Positions 1 to 8,601 of a DNA stretch of 64,000 nt are shown here, in pieces (the first letter of the stretch is position 1; every line of letters begins with the position of its first letter). The stretch is from Castellaniella daejeonensis. Its GTDB lineage: Bacteria > Pseudomonadota > Gammaproteobacteria > Burkholderiales > Burkholderiaceae_B. The stretch spans positions 186,001 to 250,000 of the forward strand of contig NZ_BAAAFN010000011.1 of NCBI RefSeq assembly GCF_039523555.1, read 5' to 3'. The notes under the pieces are model-generated. The model was not told the origin of the DNA. It did no database searches and saw nothing but the letters and a program-made list of their open reading frames with translations. The position numbers were made by a program, and so were the translations under genes.

Positions 1-361
1 GCCCCGGCATCATGTTGACGTTCAGATGGTACATCACCCACAGCGACCCCGCCAAAGCGATGGCTACGATGATGACGGTGAAGATCAGCGCCAGCAGGGT
101 CCAGCCGCCTTCGGAACGGGAATTCATGTGCAGGAAGTACACCATGTGCACGACCATCTGCACGGCGCCGATCACCAGGATCGTCAGGGCGGTGGCACCC
201 GAACTGGCGAGGACGCCATCCATGACCAGCCAGAACGGGATCGCGGTCAGAATGACAGACAGGACGAAGCCGGTCATGTAGCCCCGGAACGTGCTGGGCG
301 CGTGGCCGCCCTCTTCGGCATGGGCCGCGTCGTGCCCGGGCATGATGTGGTCCTTGCTCAT
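1..361 (-). CDS. cyoD: Cytochrome bo3 ubiquinol oxidase subunit IV, 3' end cut by window edge
   Basis: Small inner-membrane subunit of the cytochrome bo3 quinol oxidase; it supports assembly of the heme-copper centre in subunit I. Reading from the ATG at 361 gives 120 codons with no stop before the window edge. Three hydrophobic segments (about residues 28-47, 57-77, 87-110) and the end WVMYHLNVNMM are typical of CyoD, which is about 110-125 residues long, so only a few codons are missing. The start overlaps the cyoC stop in an ATGA junction (358-361), showing translational coupling. The usual next gene, cyoE (heme O synthase), would lie outside the window. Confidence 0.93.
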   Translation of the reverse strand, partial: MSKDHIMPGHDAAHAEEGGHAPSTFRGYMTGFVLSVILTAIPFWLVMDGVLASSGATALTILVIGAVQMVVHMVYFLHMNSRSEGGWTLLALIFTVIIVAIALAGSLWVMYHLNVNMMPG

Positions 362-1005
362 GGCAGCACTCCCATCAGATAGACAAAGGTGAAGACGCCG
401 ATCCAGACCACGTCCAGGAAGTGCCAGAACATCGACAGGCACATCAGGCGGCGGCGGTTTTCGGGAATCAGGCCATGGCGGCCCAGCTGGAACAGCAGCG
501 TGACGAGCCACACGATCCCGAAGGTCACGTGCAGGCCGTGGGTCCCGACCAGCGTGAAGAAGGACGACAGGAAGGCGCTGCGCCACGGACCGGCGCCATG
601 TTCGACCAGGTGGTGGAATTCGTACAGCTCCAGCCCCAGGAAGGCCAGCCCGAACATCCCGGTCACGACGAGCCAGACCAGCGTTCCGGACAACCGGGCG
701 CGCTGCGCCTCCAGCATGGCGAAGCCGTACGTGATCGACGAAAGCAGCAGCATGGCCGTATTGACCGCGACCAGTTTCAGGTCGAACAATTCTGCGCCCG
801 TAGGCCCGCCCGCATACGCCCTGCCCTGCACGCCGTACACGGCGAACAGGCAGGCGAAGATCAGGCAGTCGCTCATCAGGTAGATCCAGAAACCGAGCAA
901 CGTGCCGTTTTCCGGATGGTGGGGTTCCCTGACGATGAAGCGGGAATCGTCGGCGGAGGCGGAGCCGCCCGCCGCGGAAGCGTGCAGGATGCGGGTATCA
1001 GACAT
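358..1005 (-). CDS. cyoC: Cytochrome bo3 ubiquinol oxidase subunit III
   Basis: Subunit III of the quinol oxidase, a five-helix inner-membrane protein of the COX3 family that stabilises the catalytic subunit. The 215-residue product has the family pattern FWIYLMSDCLIFACLFAVY near the N-terminus and HGLHVTFGIVW and FWHFLDVVWIGVFTFVYL towards the end. I chose the ATG at 1005 (MSDTRILHAS) rather than the longer frame from 1065, because 1065 would run far into cyoB while 1005 gives an 8-base overlap with the cyoB stop. It overlaps cyoD by 4 bases. Length and motifs are normal. Confidence 0.95.
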   Translation of the reverse strand: MSDTRILHASAAGGSASADDSRFIVREPHHPENGTLLGFWIYLMSDCLIFACLFAVYGVQGRAYAGGPTGAELFDLKLVAVNTAMLLLSSITYGFAMLEAQRARLSGTLVWLVVTGMFGLAFLGLELYEFHHLVEHGAGPWRSAFLSSFFTLVGTHGLHVTFGIVWLVTLLFQLGRHGLIPENRRRLMCLSMFWHFLDVVWIGVFTFVYLMGVLP

Positions 1006-2989
1006 GGCGGGCCAACTGCAGAGTACGGGCTTGTTCCACGCGCGCCACGTCCGAAGCGTGGACATGGGTGTCGCGGCGATAGTTGAAGGTATGGCGGATG
1101 GCGGCGGCGACCAGGACCACGAAGGACACGATCGTCAGCGCCCACATATGCCAGATCAGGGCGAAGCCAAGGATCGAGCTCAGCACGGCCAGCGTGAAGC
1201 CGGCGGCGGTGTTCTTCGGCATGTGGATGTCGACGAAACCGCTTTCGGGCCGGCGGTAGCCCGACTGCTTCATGTGCCACCAGGCATCGCGCTCATGGAC
1301 GCGCGGCGTGAAGGCGAAGTTGTAGTCAGGCGGGGGCGACGAAGTCGACCATTCCAGCGTGCGGCCGTCCCAGGGATCGCCCGTGACGTCGCGCAACGCC
1401 TCGCGGTCGCGCCAGCTGACGTAGATCTGCACCAGGAAGAAGGCAATGCCCAGCGCAATCAGGAAGGCCCCCACCGCGGCGACCTGGAACCAGATCTGCA
1501 GCGAGGGATCCGCGAAGTGGCTCAGGCGGCGGGTGACGCCCATCAGGCCGAGGATGTAGAGCGGCATGAAGGCGACCCAGAAGCCCACCACCCAGCACCA
1601 GAACGAGCACTTGCCCCAGAACGCGTTCAGGCGGAAGCCGAAGGCCTTCGGGAACCAGTAGTTGATCGCGGCGAACACGCCGAACACCACCCCGCCGATG
1701 ATGACGTTGTGGAAGTGGGCGATCAGGAACAGGCTGTTGTGCAGCACGAAGTCGGCCGGCGGCACGGCCAGCAGCACGCCCGTCATCCCGCCGATCACGA
1801 AAGTGATCATGAAGGCCACCGTCCACATCATGGGCAGTTCGAAACGGATGCGGCCCCGGTACATGGTGAACAGCCAGTTGAAGATCTTCGCTCCCGTGGG
1901 GATCGAAATGATCATCGTCGTGATGCCGAAGAAGGAATTGACGCTGGCACCCGCCCCCATGGTGAAGAAATGGTGCAGCCAGACCAGGTAGGACAGGACC
2001 GTGATCACGATGGTCGCATACACCATCGAGGTGTAGCCGAACAGGCGCTTGCCGCAGTACGTGGAGGTGATCTCGGAGAACGCACCGAACAGCGGCAGGA
2101 TCAGGATGTAGACTTCGGGATGGCCCCAGATCCAGATCAGGTTCACGTACATCATCGGATTGCCGCCCAGGTCATTGGTGAAGAACTGGGTGCCCAGGTA
2201 ACGGTCCATGCCCAGCAATGCCAGCGTCGCCGTCAGCACCGGGAAGGTGATGATGATCAGGATGTTGGTGCACAGCGCGGTCCAGGTGAAGACCGGCATT
2301 TTCATGAGTTTCATGCCCGGCGCGCGCATCTTGATGATGGTGACCGCCAGGTTGATCCCCGACAGCAGCGTGCCCACGCCCGCCACCTGCAGGGCCCAGA
2401 TGTAGTAATCCACCCCCACGTCGGGACTGAACTCCAGGCCCGAGAGCGGCGGATAGGCCAGCCAGCCGGTGCGGGCGAATTCGCCCACGAACAGCGACAT
2501 CATCACCAGGATGGCGCCGCCCGTGGTCATCCAGAAGCTGAAGTTGTTCAGGAACGGGAAGGCCACGTCGCGCGCGCCGATCTGCAGCGGCACGACGTAG
2601 TTCATCAGGCCCGTGATGAACGGCATGGCCACGAAGAAGATCATGATCACGCCGTGCGCGGTGAAGATCTGGTCGTAATGATGCGGCGGCAGGTAGCCCA
2701 GCGCATCGCCGAACGAGATGGCCTGCTGCAGGCGCATCATCCCCGCGTCGGCAAAGCCGCGCAGCAGCATCACCACCCCCAGCACCATGTACATGATGCC
2801 GATCTTCTTGTGGTCGATGCTCACGATCCAATCGCGCCACAGCGGCCCCCAGAGGCGGTAGCGCGTCATGAGGGCCAGAATGGCCAGTCCGATCACGGCC
2901 ACGCCGGCAAAGGTGGCCACCAGGATCGGCTCGTGATAGGGAATGGCTTCCAGGCTGAGCCGGCCCAGGATCCAGGTTCGCAAATCCAT
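998..2989 (-). CDS. cyoB: Cytochrome bo3 ubiquinol oxidase subunit I
   Basis: Catalytic subunit of the terminal quinol oxidase: it takes electrons from ubiquinol, reduces oxygen to water at a heme-copper site and pumps protons. The 663 residues equal the length of E. coli CyoB. Expected ligand motifs are present: the HG of FTAHGVIMIFF, WGHPEVYILILP (copper ligand His and cross-linked Tyr), LVWLHHFFT (the His pair) and IAHFHNVIIGG (heme ligands). The C-terminal extension typical of the quinol-oxidase branch is present. It starts 2 bases after the cyoA stop, so it belongs to the cyoABCD operon. Confidence 0.97.
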   Translation of the reverse strand: MDLRTWILGRLSLEAIPYHEPILVATFAGVAVIGLAILALMTRYRLWGPLWRDWIVSIDHKKIGIMYMVLGVVMLLRGFADAGMMRLQQAISFGDALGYLPPHHYDQIFTAHGVIMIFFVAMPFITGLMNYVVPLQIGARDVAFPFLNNFSFWMTTGGAILVMMSLFVGEFARTGWLAYPPLSGLEFSPDVGVDYYIWALQVAGVGTLLSGINLAVTIIKMRAPGMKLMKMPVFTWTALCTNILIIITFPVLTATLALLGMDRYLGTQFFTNDLGGNPMMYVNLIWIWGHPEVYILILPLFGAFSEITSTYCGKRLFGYTSMVYATIVITVLSYLVWLHHFFTMGAGASVNSFFGITTMIISIPTGAKIFNWLFTMYRGRIRFELPMMWTVAFMITFVIGGMTGVLLAVPPADFVLHNSLFLIAHFHNVIIGGVVFGVFAAINYWFPKAFGFRLNAFWGKCSFWCWVVGFWVAFMPLYILGLMGVTRRLSHFADPSLQIWFQVAAVGAFLIALGIAFFLVQIYVSWRDREALRDVTGDPWDGRTLEWSTSSPPPDYNFAFTPRVHERDAWWHMKQSGYRRPESGFVDIHMPKNTAAGFTLAVLSSILGFALIWHMWALTIVSFVVLVAAAIRHTFNYRRDTHVHASDVARVEQARTLQLARHV

Positions 2990-2991
2990 CT

Positions 2992-3900
2992 TTACTTCTC
3001 CATAGGCTGCATGAGATCGCTCATGCAGGTCGAACCGGGCCGCACGCAGCGATTCAGGATCAGGCGGTACAGGTCGGGATCGACGGCCGCCCAGCGGCGC
3101 ACCGGCTCGTTCTCGCTGGGGCGCTCCAGGCCCAGGTAGCCCGCGCGATCCAGAACGCCGCCCGCGGCGCGGTTTTTCTGCACCCAGGCATCGAACCCGG
3201 CCTGGTCCAGACCGTGAAACAGAAAATGCATGCCGGAAAAACCCGCGCCGCTGTAGTTCGCGGACATGCCTTCATATTCCCCGGGGGCGTTGATCACGGC
3301 ATGCAGCATCGTCTGCATGCCCGGCATGGCGTAGACCTGACCGGCCAGCGCGGGGATGAAGAAGGAATTCATCACCGAGGAAGCCGTGATCTTGAAGCGG
3401 ATCGGCCGGTCCACCGGCGCCGCCAGCTCGTTCACCGTGGCGAAGCCGTATTCCGGGTAGATGAACAGCCACTTCCAGTCCAGGGCGACGACCTCCACGG
3501 TCAGGGGCTCGACATGGGCGGCCACGGGCTTATCCGCCGAGATCCGGCTCAGCGGGCGGTAGGGGTCGAGCAGATGGGTGCTGACCCAGGTGACGCTGCC
3601 CAGCGCGATGATGATCATCAGCGGAACCGACCAGATCACCAGTTCCAGGCGGGTGGAGTGATCCCAGTCCGGGTCATGGCGCGCCTTGCGGTTGGCCGCC
3701 CGGTAGCGCCAGGCGAACAGGACCGTGGCGAGGATCACCGGAAGGATCACGATCAGCATCAGTCCGGTCGCCAGATAGATCAGGTCGCGTTGCTGCAGGG
3801 CCACGTCGCCCGATGGGTTCAGCAGTACGGCATCGCAGCCGCCCAGCAGCAGGGCCGGGCCCAGGCCCAGCGATAGTTTCAGAATCTTGTCGTGCCTCAT
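2992..3900 (-). CDS. cyoA: Cytochrome bo3 ubiquinol oxidase subunit II (lipoprotein)
   Basis: Subunit II of the quinol oxidase. The 302-residue product begins with a lipoprotein signal ending LLLGGC (Cys22), followed by two transmembrane helices (about residues 42-65 and 85-105) and a periplasmic cupredoxin-like domain that includes DWKWLFIYPEYGFATVNE. The copper-A cysteine ligands of cytochrome c oxidases are absent, as expected for a quinol oxidase. It is the first gene of cyoABCD, and its 5' end faces the divergent MFS gene across about 210 bases with symmetric candidate operators. Cyo is usually the low-affinity oxidase for high aeration; that role here is inferred from the family. Confidence 0.95.
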   Translation of the reverse strand: MRHDKILKLSLGLGPALLLGGCDAVLLNPSGDVALQQRDLIYLATGLMLIVILPVILATVLFAWRYRAANRKARHDPDWDHSTRLELVIWSVPLMIIIALGSVTWVSTHLLDPYRPLSRISADKPVAAHVEPLTVEVVALDWKWLFIYPEYGFATVNELAAPVDRPIRFKITASSVMNSFFIPALAGQVYAMPGMQTMLHAVINAPGEYEGMSANYSGAGFSGMHFLFHGLDQAGFDAWVQKNRAAGGVLDRAGYLGLERPSENEPVRRWAAVDPDLYRLILNRCVRPGSTCMSDLMQPMEK

Positions 3901-3956
3901 TGCCTTGCGTGCCGATTCCAGGAGTCTTCAAGCGGAGGCCGGTACTATAGATTTGA

Positions 3957-4030
3957 AATGTCGAAGTGGAAATTGGACATTTTGACTCATGCCCCTTCAG
4001 ACGAAAGGGTTACTGCGGGTAATGTCCAAT
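3957..4030. promoter_or_regulatory. Divergent cyo/MFS control region with three AATGTC half-sites
   Basis: The 212 bases between cyoA and the MFS gene hold a perfect 10-base inverted repeat, ATTGGACATT (3972-3981) and AATGTCCAAT (4021-4030), separated by 39 bases. A further AATGTC at 3957-3962 pairs with GACATT at 3976-3981 as AATGTC-N13-GACATT. Three copies of one half-site in opposite orientations suggest a dimeric regulator acting on both promoters. A possible cyoA -10 (TATAGT, minus strand, 3944-3949) lies beside it without a clear -35. The regulator is unknown. Confidence 0.45.
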
Positions 4031-4112
4031 GGCGAAACGGACTGCGGGCGTGGGATTCTATGCGCAAGGCCGCCTGCGCGCGGCGGCCAGCACCGCAGAT
4101 CAGGAGGACCCG

Positions 4113-5459
4113 ATGACCGACCACATTCTGAGCACCCCCCTGCCCGGCCCGCGCGCACGCGAAGACGATCGCGCCAGGGCTGCCCGTCACGCCGAGGGCC
4201 ATCCTGCCGTCTCTCCAGGCGACATTGCCGTCGGCGTCATCATCGGCCGCACGTCGGAATATTTCGATTTCTTCACCTACGGGATCGCATCGGTGATCGT
4301 GTTTCCCCAGGTGTTCTTCCCGTTCGCGGATCCCCTGACCGGCACGCTGTATGCCTTTGCCGTCTTCGCCCTGGCCTTCATCGCCCGGCCATTCGGCACG
4401 ACGCTTTTCATGCACGTGCAGAAGCACTGGGGCCGCGGCGTGAAGCTGACGGCCGCACTGTTCCTACTGGGCACGGCCACGGCCGGAATCGCCTTCCTGC
4501 CCGTGCACGAGACCCTGGGTGTGCACGCCATCGTCCTGCTGGCCATCTTTCGCTCCCTGCAGGGGATCGCCTGGGGCGGCTCATGGGACGGCCTGCCCTC
4601 GCTGCTGGCCCTGAATGCACCCGCCCGGCAGCGCGGCTGGTACGCCATGCTCGGGCAATTGTCGGCTCCCATCGGGTTCCTTGTGGCCGGCGCCCTCTTC
4701 CTCTACCTGCACACTCGCCTGGACCCGGCGGATTTCATCGGCTGGGGCTGGCGTTTCCCGTTCTTCGTGGCCTTCGCCATCAACGTCGTGGGCCTGTTCG
4801 CCCGGCTGCGGCTCGTCATGGACAATGATTTCTCGCGCCTGCTCGAAGAACGCGAACTGCGTCCGATCGGCACGCTGGAAATGGTCCGCACCCAGGGCCG
4901 GCACATCGTCACCGGCGCTTTCGCCACACTGGCAAGCTACGCCCTGTTCCACCTGGTCACGCTGTTTCCGCTGTCCTGGCTGGTGCTGCAGCACCAGCGG
5001 ACCATACCCGAGGTGCTGTCGATCGAGCTCGCGGGCGCGGCGATCGCCCTGGTGGCCATGCTGTACTCAGGGCATCTGGCCAACCGCATCGGCCGGCGTC
5101 ATACGCTGGGACTGGTCGCCGTGCTGATCGGTGTCTTCGCCCTTGCCTCGCCCTGGCTGCTGGGCGGCGGCGCGGCGCCGCAGGATGCCTTCATCCTGAT
5201 CGGTTTCGCCCTGCTGGGCCTGTCCTATGGGCAATCCTCTGGCACGGCCACAGCCCATTTCCTGCCGGCATGCCGCTACACGGGCGCCGCGCTGACTGCC
5301 GACCTGGCCTGGCTGGTGGGCGCGGCCTTCGCGCCGCTGGTTGCCCTGGGGGTCTCGGACCGCTATGGCCTGGGCGGGATCAGCCTGTACCTGCTGTCGG
5401 GTGCGGTCTGCACACTGGCGGCGCTGGCTGCCAACCGCTCGGCCCGCCGCAGCGCCTGA
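4113..5459 (+). CDS. MFS transporter, metabolite:H+ symporter type
   Basis: Inner-membrane secondary transporter of the major facilitator superfamily, closest by pattern to the metabolite:H+ symporter (sugar-porter-like) group, substrate unknown. The 448-residue protein has about 12 hydrophobic segments; RTSEYFDFFTYG in helix 1, ARPFGTTLF and the loop HLANRIGRRHTLG are family marks. I chose the ATG at 4113 because AGGAGG sits 5 bases upstream (4102-4107); an in-frame ATG at 4029 overlaps the AATGTCCAAT repeat and lacks a ribosome site. It is divergent from cyoA and convergent with trpF 36 bases away. Divergence from cyo suggests shared regulation. Confidence 0.87.
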   Translation: MTDHILSTPLPGPRAREDDRARAARHAEGHPAVSPGDIAVGVIIGRTSEYFDFFTYGIASVIVFPQVFFPFADPLTGTLYAFAVFALAFIARPFGTTLFMHVQKHWGRGVKLTAALFLLGTATAGIAFLPVHETLGVHAIVLLAIFRSLQGIAWGGSWDGLPSLLALNAPARQRGWYAMLGQLSAPIGFLVAGALFLYLHTRLDPADFIGWGWRFPFFVAFAINVVGLFARLRLVMDNDFSRLLEERELRPIGTLEMVRTQGRHIVTGAFATLASYALFHLVTLFPLSWLVLQHQRTIPEVLSIELAGAAIALVAMLYSGHLANRIGRRHTLGLVAVLIGVFALASPWLLGGGAAPQDAFILIGFALLGLSYGQSSGTATAHFLPACRYTGAALTADLAWLVGAAFAPLVALGVSDRYGLGGISLYLLSGAVCTLAALAANRSARRSA

Positions 5460-5495
5460 CGGCGGCGCCCGCCCGGGCCACGCTACCGGCGCGGC

Positions 5496-6197
5496 TCAGG
5501 CGTAGTGCCAGCCATCGGCGGCCTGCACTGCCCGCATGAACGCCCGGATGCGCTCGGGATCCTTGATTCCGGGTGCCGATTCCACCCCGCTGCTGACATC
5601 CACTGCAAATGGCGCCAGGGCGGCGATCTGGCCACCCACTGTTTCCGCCTTCAGCCCCCCCGACAGGATCAGGGCCGGCATGCCTGCATCCCTGGGCACC
5701 TTGGCCAGCAAGGCGGTATCGAAGCTGCTGCCACTGCCGCCATAGCCGGCGCTGTAGCTGTCGAACAGCCAGCCAGCAGCCTGGTCGTGAGCCAGGCAGG
5801 CCCGTGCCAGGCCGTCTGCAGTGTCCATTCCGGGCGATCCTGCCCGGAATGCCTTCAGGTGGCGCACACCGAAACCGGCGCAGAAATCGGGTGATTCCTC
5901 GCCGTGGAACTGCAGCAGGTCGGGTCCGACCGCCTCGATCACCCGGTCCACCGTCTCGGCATCGGGGTTGACGAACAGGGCCGTCACAGCGACGAAGGCC
6001 GGTACCCGGGCGCGCAAGGCGGCAGCCTGGTCCAGCGTCAGGCAGCGGCGGCTGGGCGGATAGAAGACCAGGCCGATGGCATCGGCGCCGGCCTGCACGG
6101 CCGCGTCCAGATCCTGCGGGCGGGTCAGCCCGCAGATCTTGACGCGCGTACGCCGCGGCCCCGCCGTGACATGACTGGCGGCAGCCTGCGTGCTCAT
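5496..6197 (-). CDS. trpF: Phosphoribosylanthranilate isomerase
   Basis: Third step of tryptophan synthesis from anthranilate: isomerises N-(5-phosphoribosyl)anthranilate to CdRP in a TIM barrel. The 233-residue product shows VKICGLT (catalytic Cys), FVNP, LLQFHG, LILSGGL and DVSSGVE in the expected order. The start ATG overlaps the stop of the upstream TRAP permease gene (ATGA, 6194-6197), so trpF is translated from that message. In related bacteria trpF usually follows truA and precedes trpBA; here TRAP genes separate it from truA and no trpB or trpA follows. A local promoter inside dctM cannot be excluded. Confidence 0.95.
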   Translation of the reverse strand: MSTQAAASHVTAGPRRTRVKICGLTRPQDLDAAVQAGADAIGLVFYPPSRRCLTLDQAAALRARVPAFVAVTALFVNPDAETVDRVIEAVGPDLLQFHGEESPDFCAGFGVRHLKAFRAGSPGMDTADGLARACLAHDQAAGWLFDSYSAGYGGSGSSFDTALLAKVPRDAGMPALILSGGLKAETVGGQIAALAPFAVDVSSGVESAPGIKDPERIRAFMRAVQAADGWHYA

Positions 6198-7861
6198 TGG
6201 AAGGCAGCCCCTGCGTCGCCCGAACCGTAGCTGTCCAGACCGTAGGCGCTATCCTGGCCGAAGGTGACGCTGGCTGGATCGACGGTGGGCGCATCGCTCT
6301 TGTAGTGGGTGACCATGCCGGGGAAGGCCAGCACTGCCACCACCATCAATATCTGGATGATGATGAAGGGAATGGATCCCCAGTAGATCTGGGCCGTGGT
6401 GACCTTCGGGATCAGGGCGCCGGTGACGCGATCGCGATAGTCTTCCTTGGGCGCGACGGAGCGCAGATAGAACAGCGCGAAACCGAAAGGCGGATGGATG
6501 AAGGAAGTCTGCATGTTCACCGCCAGCAGCACGCCGAACCAGATCAGGTCGATGCCCATCTTGTCGGCCACCGGCCCGAGCAGGGGCACGATGATGAAGG
6601 CCAGCTCGAAGAAATCCAGGAAGAAGGCCAGGAAGAAGGTCATCACGCTGACCACGACCAGGAAACCGATCTCGCCGCCCGGCACATGGAGCAGCAGTTG
6701 TTCGACCCAGACGTCGCCGTTGATGCCCCGGAAGCTGAGGCTGAAGATGGTCGATCCCACCAGGATGAACACCACGAAGCAGGACAGACGGGCCGTGCTT
6801 TCCATGGCCTGGCGCAACTGCTTCATCGAGAAGCGGCCGCGCGACACCGCCATGATCAGGGCCCCGATGGCGCCCATGGCGCCGCCCTCGGTGGGCGTGG
6901 CCACGCCGATGAAGATCGTGCCCAGCACCAGGAAGATCAGCGCCAGCGGCGGGATCATGACGAACACGACCCGCTCGGCCAGGGCCGACAGCAGTTTCAG
7001 GCGCAGGAAGCGGTTGGCCAGCGCCATCGCCAGGGCGACGGCCCCCCAGATCAGCAGGACGATGACGACACGCTCATCGACCGGGACGTCGGTGTGGGCG
7101 CGGAAATAGTAAGCGGAACCCCAGTAGGCGGCCGCGGCCGCGATCACGGTCAGGAAGGTCAGCGATCGGAGGCCACGCCGGCCGTGCTCGTCGACAAACC
7201 CCCGCGCTTCCGGCGGCAAGGCTGGAGCATGGCCGGGCCGCACAATGGCCACCAGGAAGACATACGCCATGTAGGACCCGGCCAGCAGCAGGCCCGGCAG
7301 CATGGCGCCCCGGTACATGTCGCCGATGGAGCGTCCGAGCTGATCGGCCAGGATGATCAGCACCAGCGAAGGCGGAATGATCTGCGACAAGGTCCCGGAC
7401 GCGGCGATGACGCCGGATGCCAGGCGCCTGTCGTAACCGTAGCGCAGCATGATGGGCAAGGAGATCAGGCCCATGGAGATGACCGAGGCCGACACCACGC
7501 CGGTGGTGGCCGCCAGCAGTGCGCCGACGAACACCACCGCGATCGCCAGCCCTCCGCGCAACGGGCCGAAGAGCTGGCCGACCGTATCGAGCAGGTCCTC
7601 GGCCATGCCGGAGCGCTCGAGGATCAGCCCCATGAACGTGAAGAAGGGAACGGCCAGCAATGTGTCGTTGCCGACGATGCCGAAGACACGCTGGGGCAGC
7701 GCCTGGAACAGCAGAGGGCTCATCAGGTTCAGGTCGATGGCCACCAGGCCGTAGAGCACGCCCGTCGCAGCCAGGGAGAAGGCAACGGGAAAACCCAGCA
7801 GCAGGAACACGATCAGGTTGAAGAACATGATCGGTGCGAGATTGTCGACGAGAAATTCCAT
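6194..7861 (-). CDS. TRAP transporter large permease, long FcbT3/DctM type
   Basis: Large membrane subunit of a tripartite ATP-independent periplasmic transporter, which uses an ion gradient to import an organic acid or similar anion. The 555-residue product exceeds the usual 425 of DctM because of an extra hydrophobic insertion (about residues 195-290), as in the mannitol/chloroaromatic FcbT3 subgroup. Core motifs GLILERSGMAEDLLDT, GVVSASVISMGLISLP, GVATPTEGGAMGAIGAL and MQTSFIHPPFGFALFYL are present. I chose the ATG at 7861 (MEFLVDNLAP), 2 bases after the dctQ stop. No substrate-binding protein gene (DctP type) is nearby, so the substrate is unknown. Confidence 0.92.
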   Translation of the reverse strand: MEFLVDNLAPIMFFNLIVFLLLGFPVAFSLAATGVLYGLVAIDLNLMSPLLFQALPQRVFGIVGNDTLLAVPFFTFMGLILERSGMAEDLLDTVGQLFGPLRGGLAIAVVFVGALLAATTGVVSASVISMGLISLPIMLRYGYDRRLASGVIAASGTLSQIIPPSLVLIILADQLGRSIGDMYRGAMLPGLLLAGSYMAYVFLVAIVRPGHAPALPPEARGFVDEHGRRGLRSLTFLTVIAAAAAYWGSAYYFRAHTDVPVDERVVIVLLIWGAVALAMALANRFLRLKLLSALAERVVFVMIPPLALIFLVLGTIFIGVATPTEGGAMGAIGALIMAVSRGRFSMKQLRQAMESTARLSCFVVFILVGSTIFSLSFRGINGDVWVEQLLLHVPGGEIGFLVVVSVMTFFLAFFLDFFELAFIIVPLLGPVADKMGIDLIWFGVLLAVNMQTSFIHPPFGFALFYLRSVAPKEDYRDRVTGALIPKVTTAQIYWGSIPFIIIQILMVVAVLAFPGMVTHYKSDAPTVDPASVTFGQDSAYGLDSYGSGDAGAAFQ

Positions 7862-7863
7862 GC

Positions 7864-8475
7864 TCAGCGTTCCTGTGCCGGTTGTTCGAGATCGGCCTGC
7901 CGCTGGGCCAGGATGTCTTCCACCAGGGCTTCCTCGTCGCTCTTGCCGCTGGAGACCTGCATCGGATTGGGGCACAGGCCTTGCAGGAAGCCGACGCACT
8001 TGACCAGGTGCGACAGCCCCGCCAGGATCAGCAAGGCGAAGCCGACCGGGATCAGGAGTTTCGCCGGCCAGCGGATCAGGCCTTCGGTATTCGAGGACAG
8101 CTCATGGGTGATCCAGGATTCCCAGAAGAACGGGATCGACAGCCAGAACACCAGGCAGGCCGCCGGCAACAGGAAGAACAGCACGCCGAAGATCTCGATC
8201 CCGACCTGCGCGCGCTCGGGCAGCTTCTGCGACAGAACGTCCACCCGCACATGCTCGTTGCGCAGGAAGGTGTAGCCCGCCGCCAGCAGGAAGATGGCCC
8301 CGAACAGATACCACTGCAATTCCAGCCAGGCGTTGGACCCGAGGCTGAACAACTTGCGCATCACCGCATTGCCGGCGCTGACCACGGCCACCACCAGTAC
8401 GAGCCAGGTGACGGCCCGGCCGACGAGCGTGTTCAACGCGTCGATCCAGCGGGATATTGTCAGGAGAGGTTTCAT
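7864..8475 (-). CDS. TRAP transporter small permease (DctQ type)
   Basis: Small membrane subunit of the same TRAP transporter. The 203-residue product has four hydrophobic segments (about residues 20-40, 55-72, 95-118, 140-160). The family signature is LGSNAWLELQWYLFGAIFLLAAGYTFLRNEHVRVDV, seen here as NAWLELQWYLFG followed by RNEHVRVDVL. It ends 2 bases before the large permease begins, so the two are co-translated. The gene follows truA after 126 bases that contain a strong hairpin (8502-8521). It is the first gene of the dctQ-dctM-trpF unit and has a GGAAG ribosome site upstream. Confidence 0.92.
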   Translation of the reverse strand: MKPLLTISRWIDALNTLVGRAVTWLVLVVAVVSAGNAVMRKLFSLGSNAWLELQWYLFGAIFLLAAGYTFLRNEHVRVDVLSQKLPERAQVGIEIFGVLFFLLPAACLVFWLSIPFFWESWITHELSSNTEGLIRWPAKLLIPVGFALLILAGLSHLVKCVGFLQGLCPNPMQVSSGKSDEEALVEDILAQRQADLEQPAQER

Positions 8476-8501
8476 CGTGCTTCCGTGAAACAGGGACGGG
8501 A

Positions 8502-8521
8502 ACGGCGCAGGCTTGCGCCGT
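8502..8521 (-). terminator. Hairpin between truA and dctQ, without T-tract
   Basis: ACGGCGCA and TGCGCCGT form a perfect 8-base stem around a 4-base loop in the 126-base gap between the truA stop and the dctQ start. No T-run follows on the minus strand, so it may slow or protect the transcript rather than terminate it. Confidence 0.4.
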
Positions 8522-8601
8522 CCGCAATCAAATCGCTCAATTCTATACGAAGCGCCCAGCGGATCGCCTCGGGAATCGCCCGGATATGCGCTGCCATGGG
8601 T

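Noticed and set aside
902..3139. 745-residue plus-strand ORF across cyoB and cyoC
   Set aside because: Antisense to the conserved cyo genes; His/Gln/Asp/Arg-rich composition is the mirror of GC-rich coding sequence and shows no domain.
6197..8275. 692-residue plus-strand ORF opposite the TRAP permease genes
   Set aside because: Shadow of dctM/dctQ; low-complexity His/Gln/Asp-rich translation and no ribosome site.
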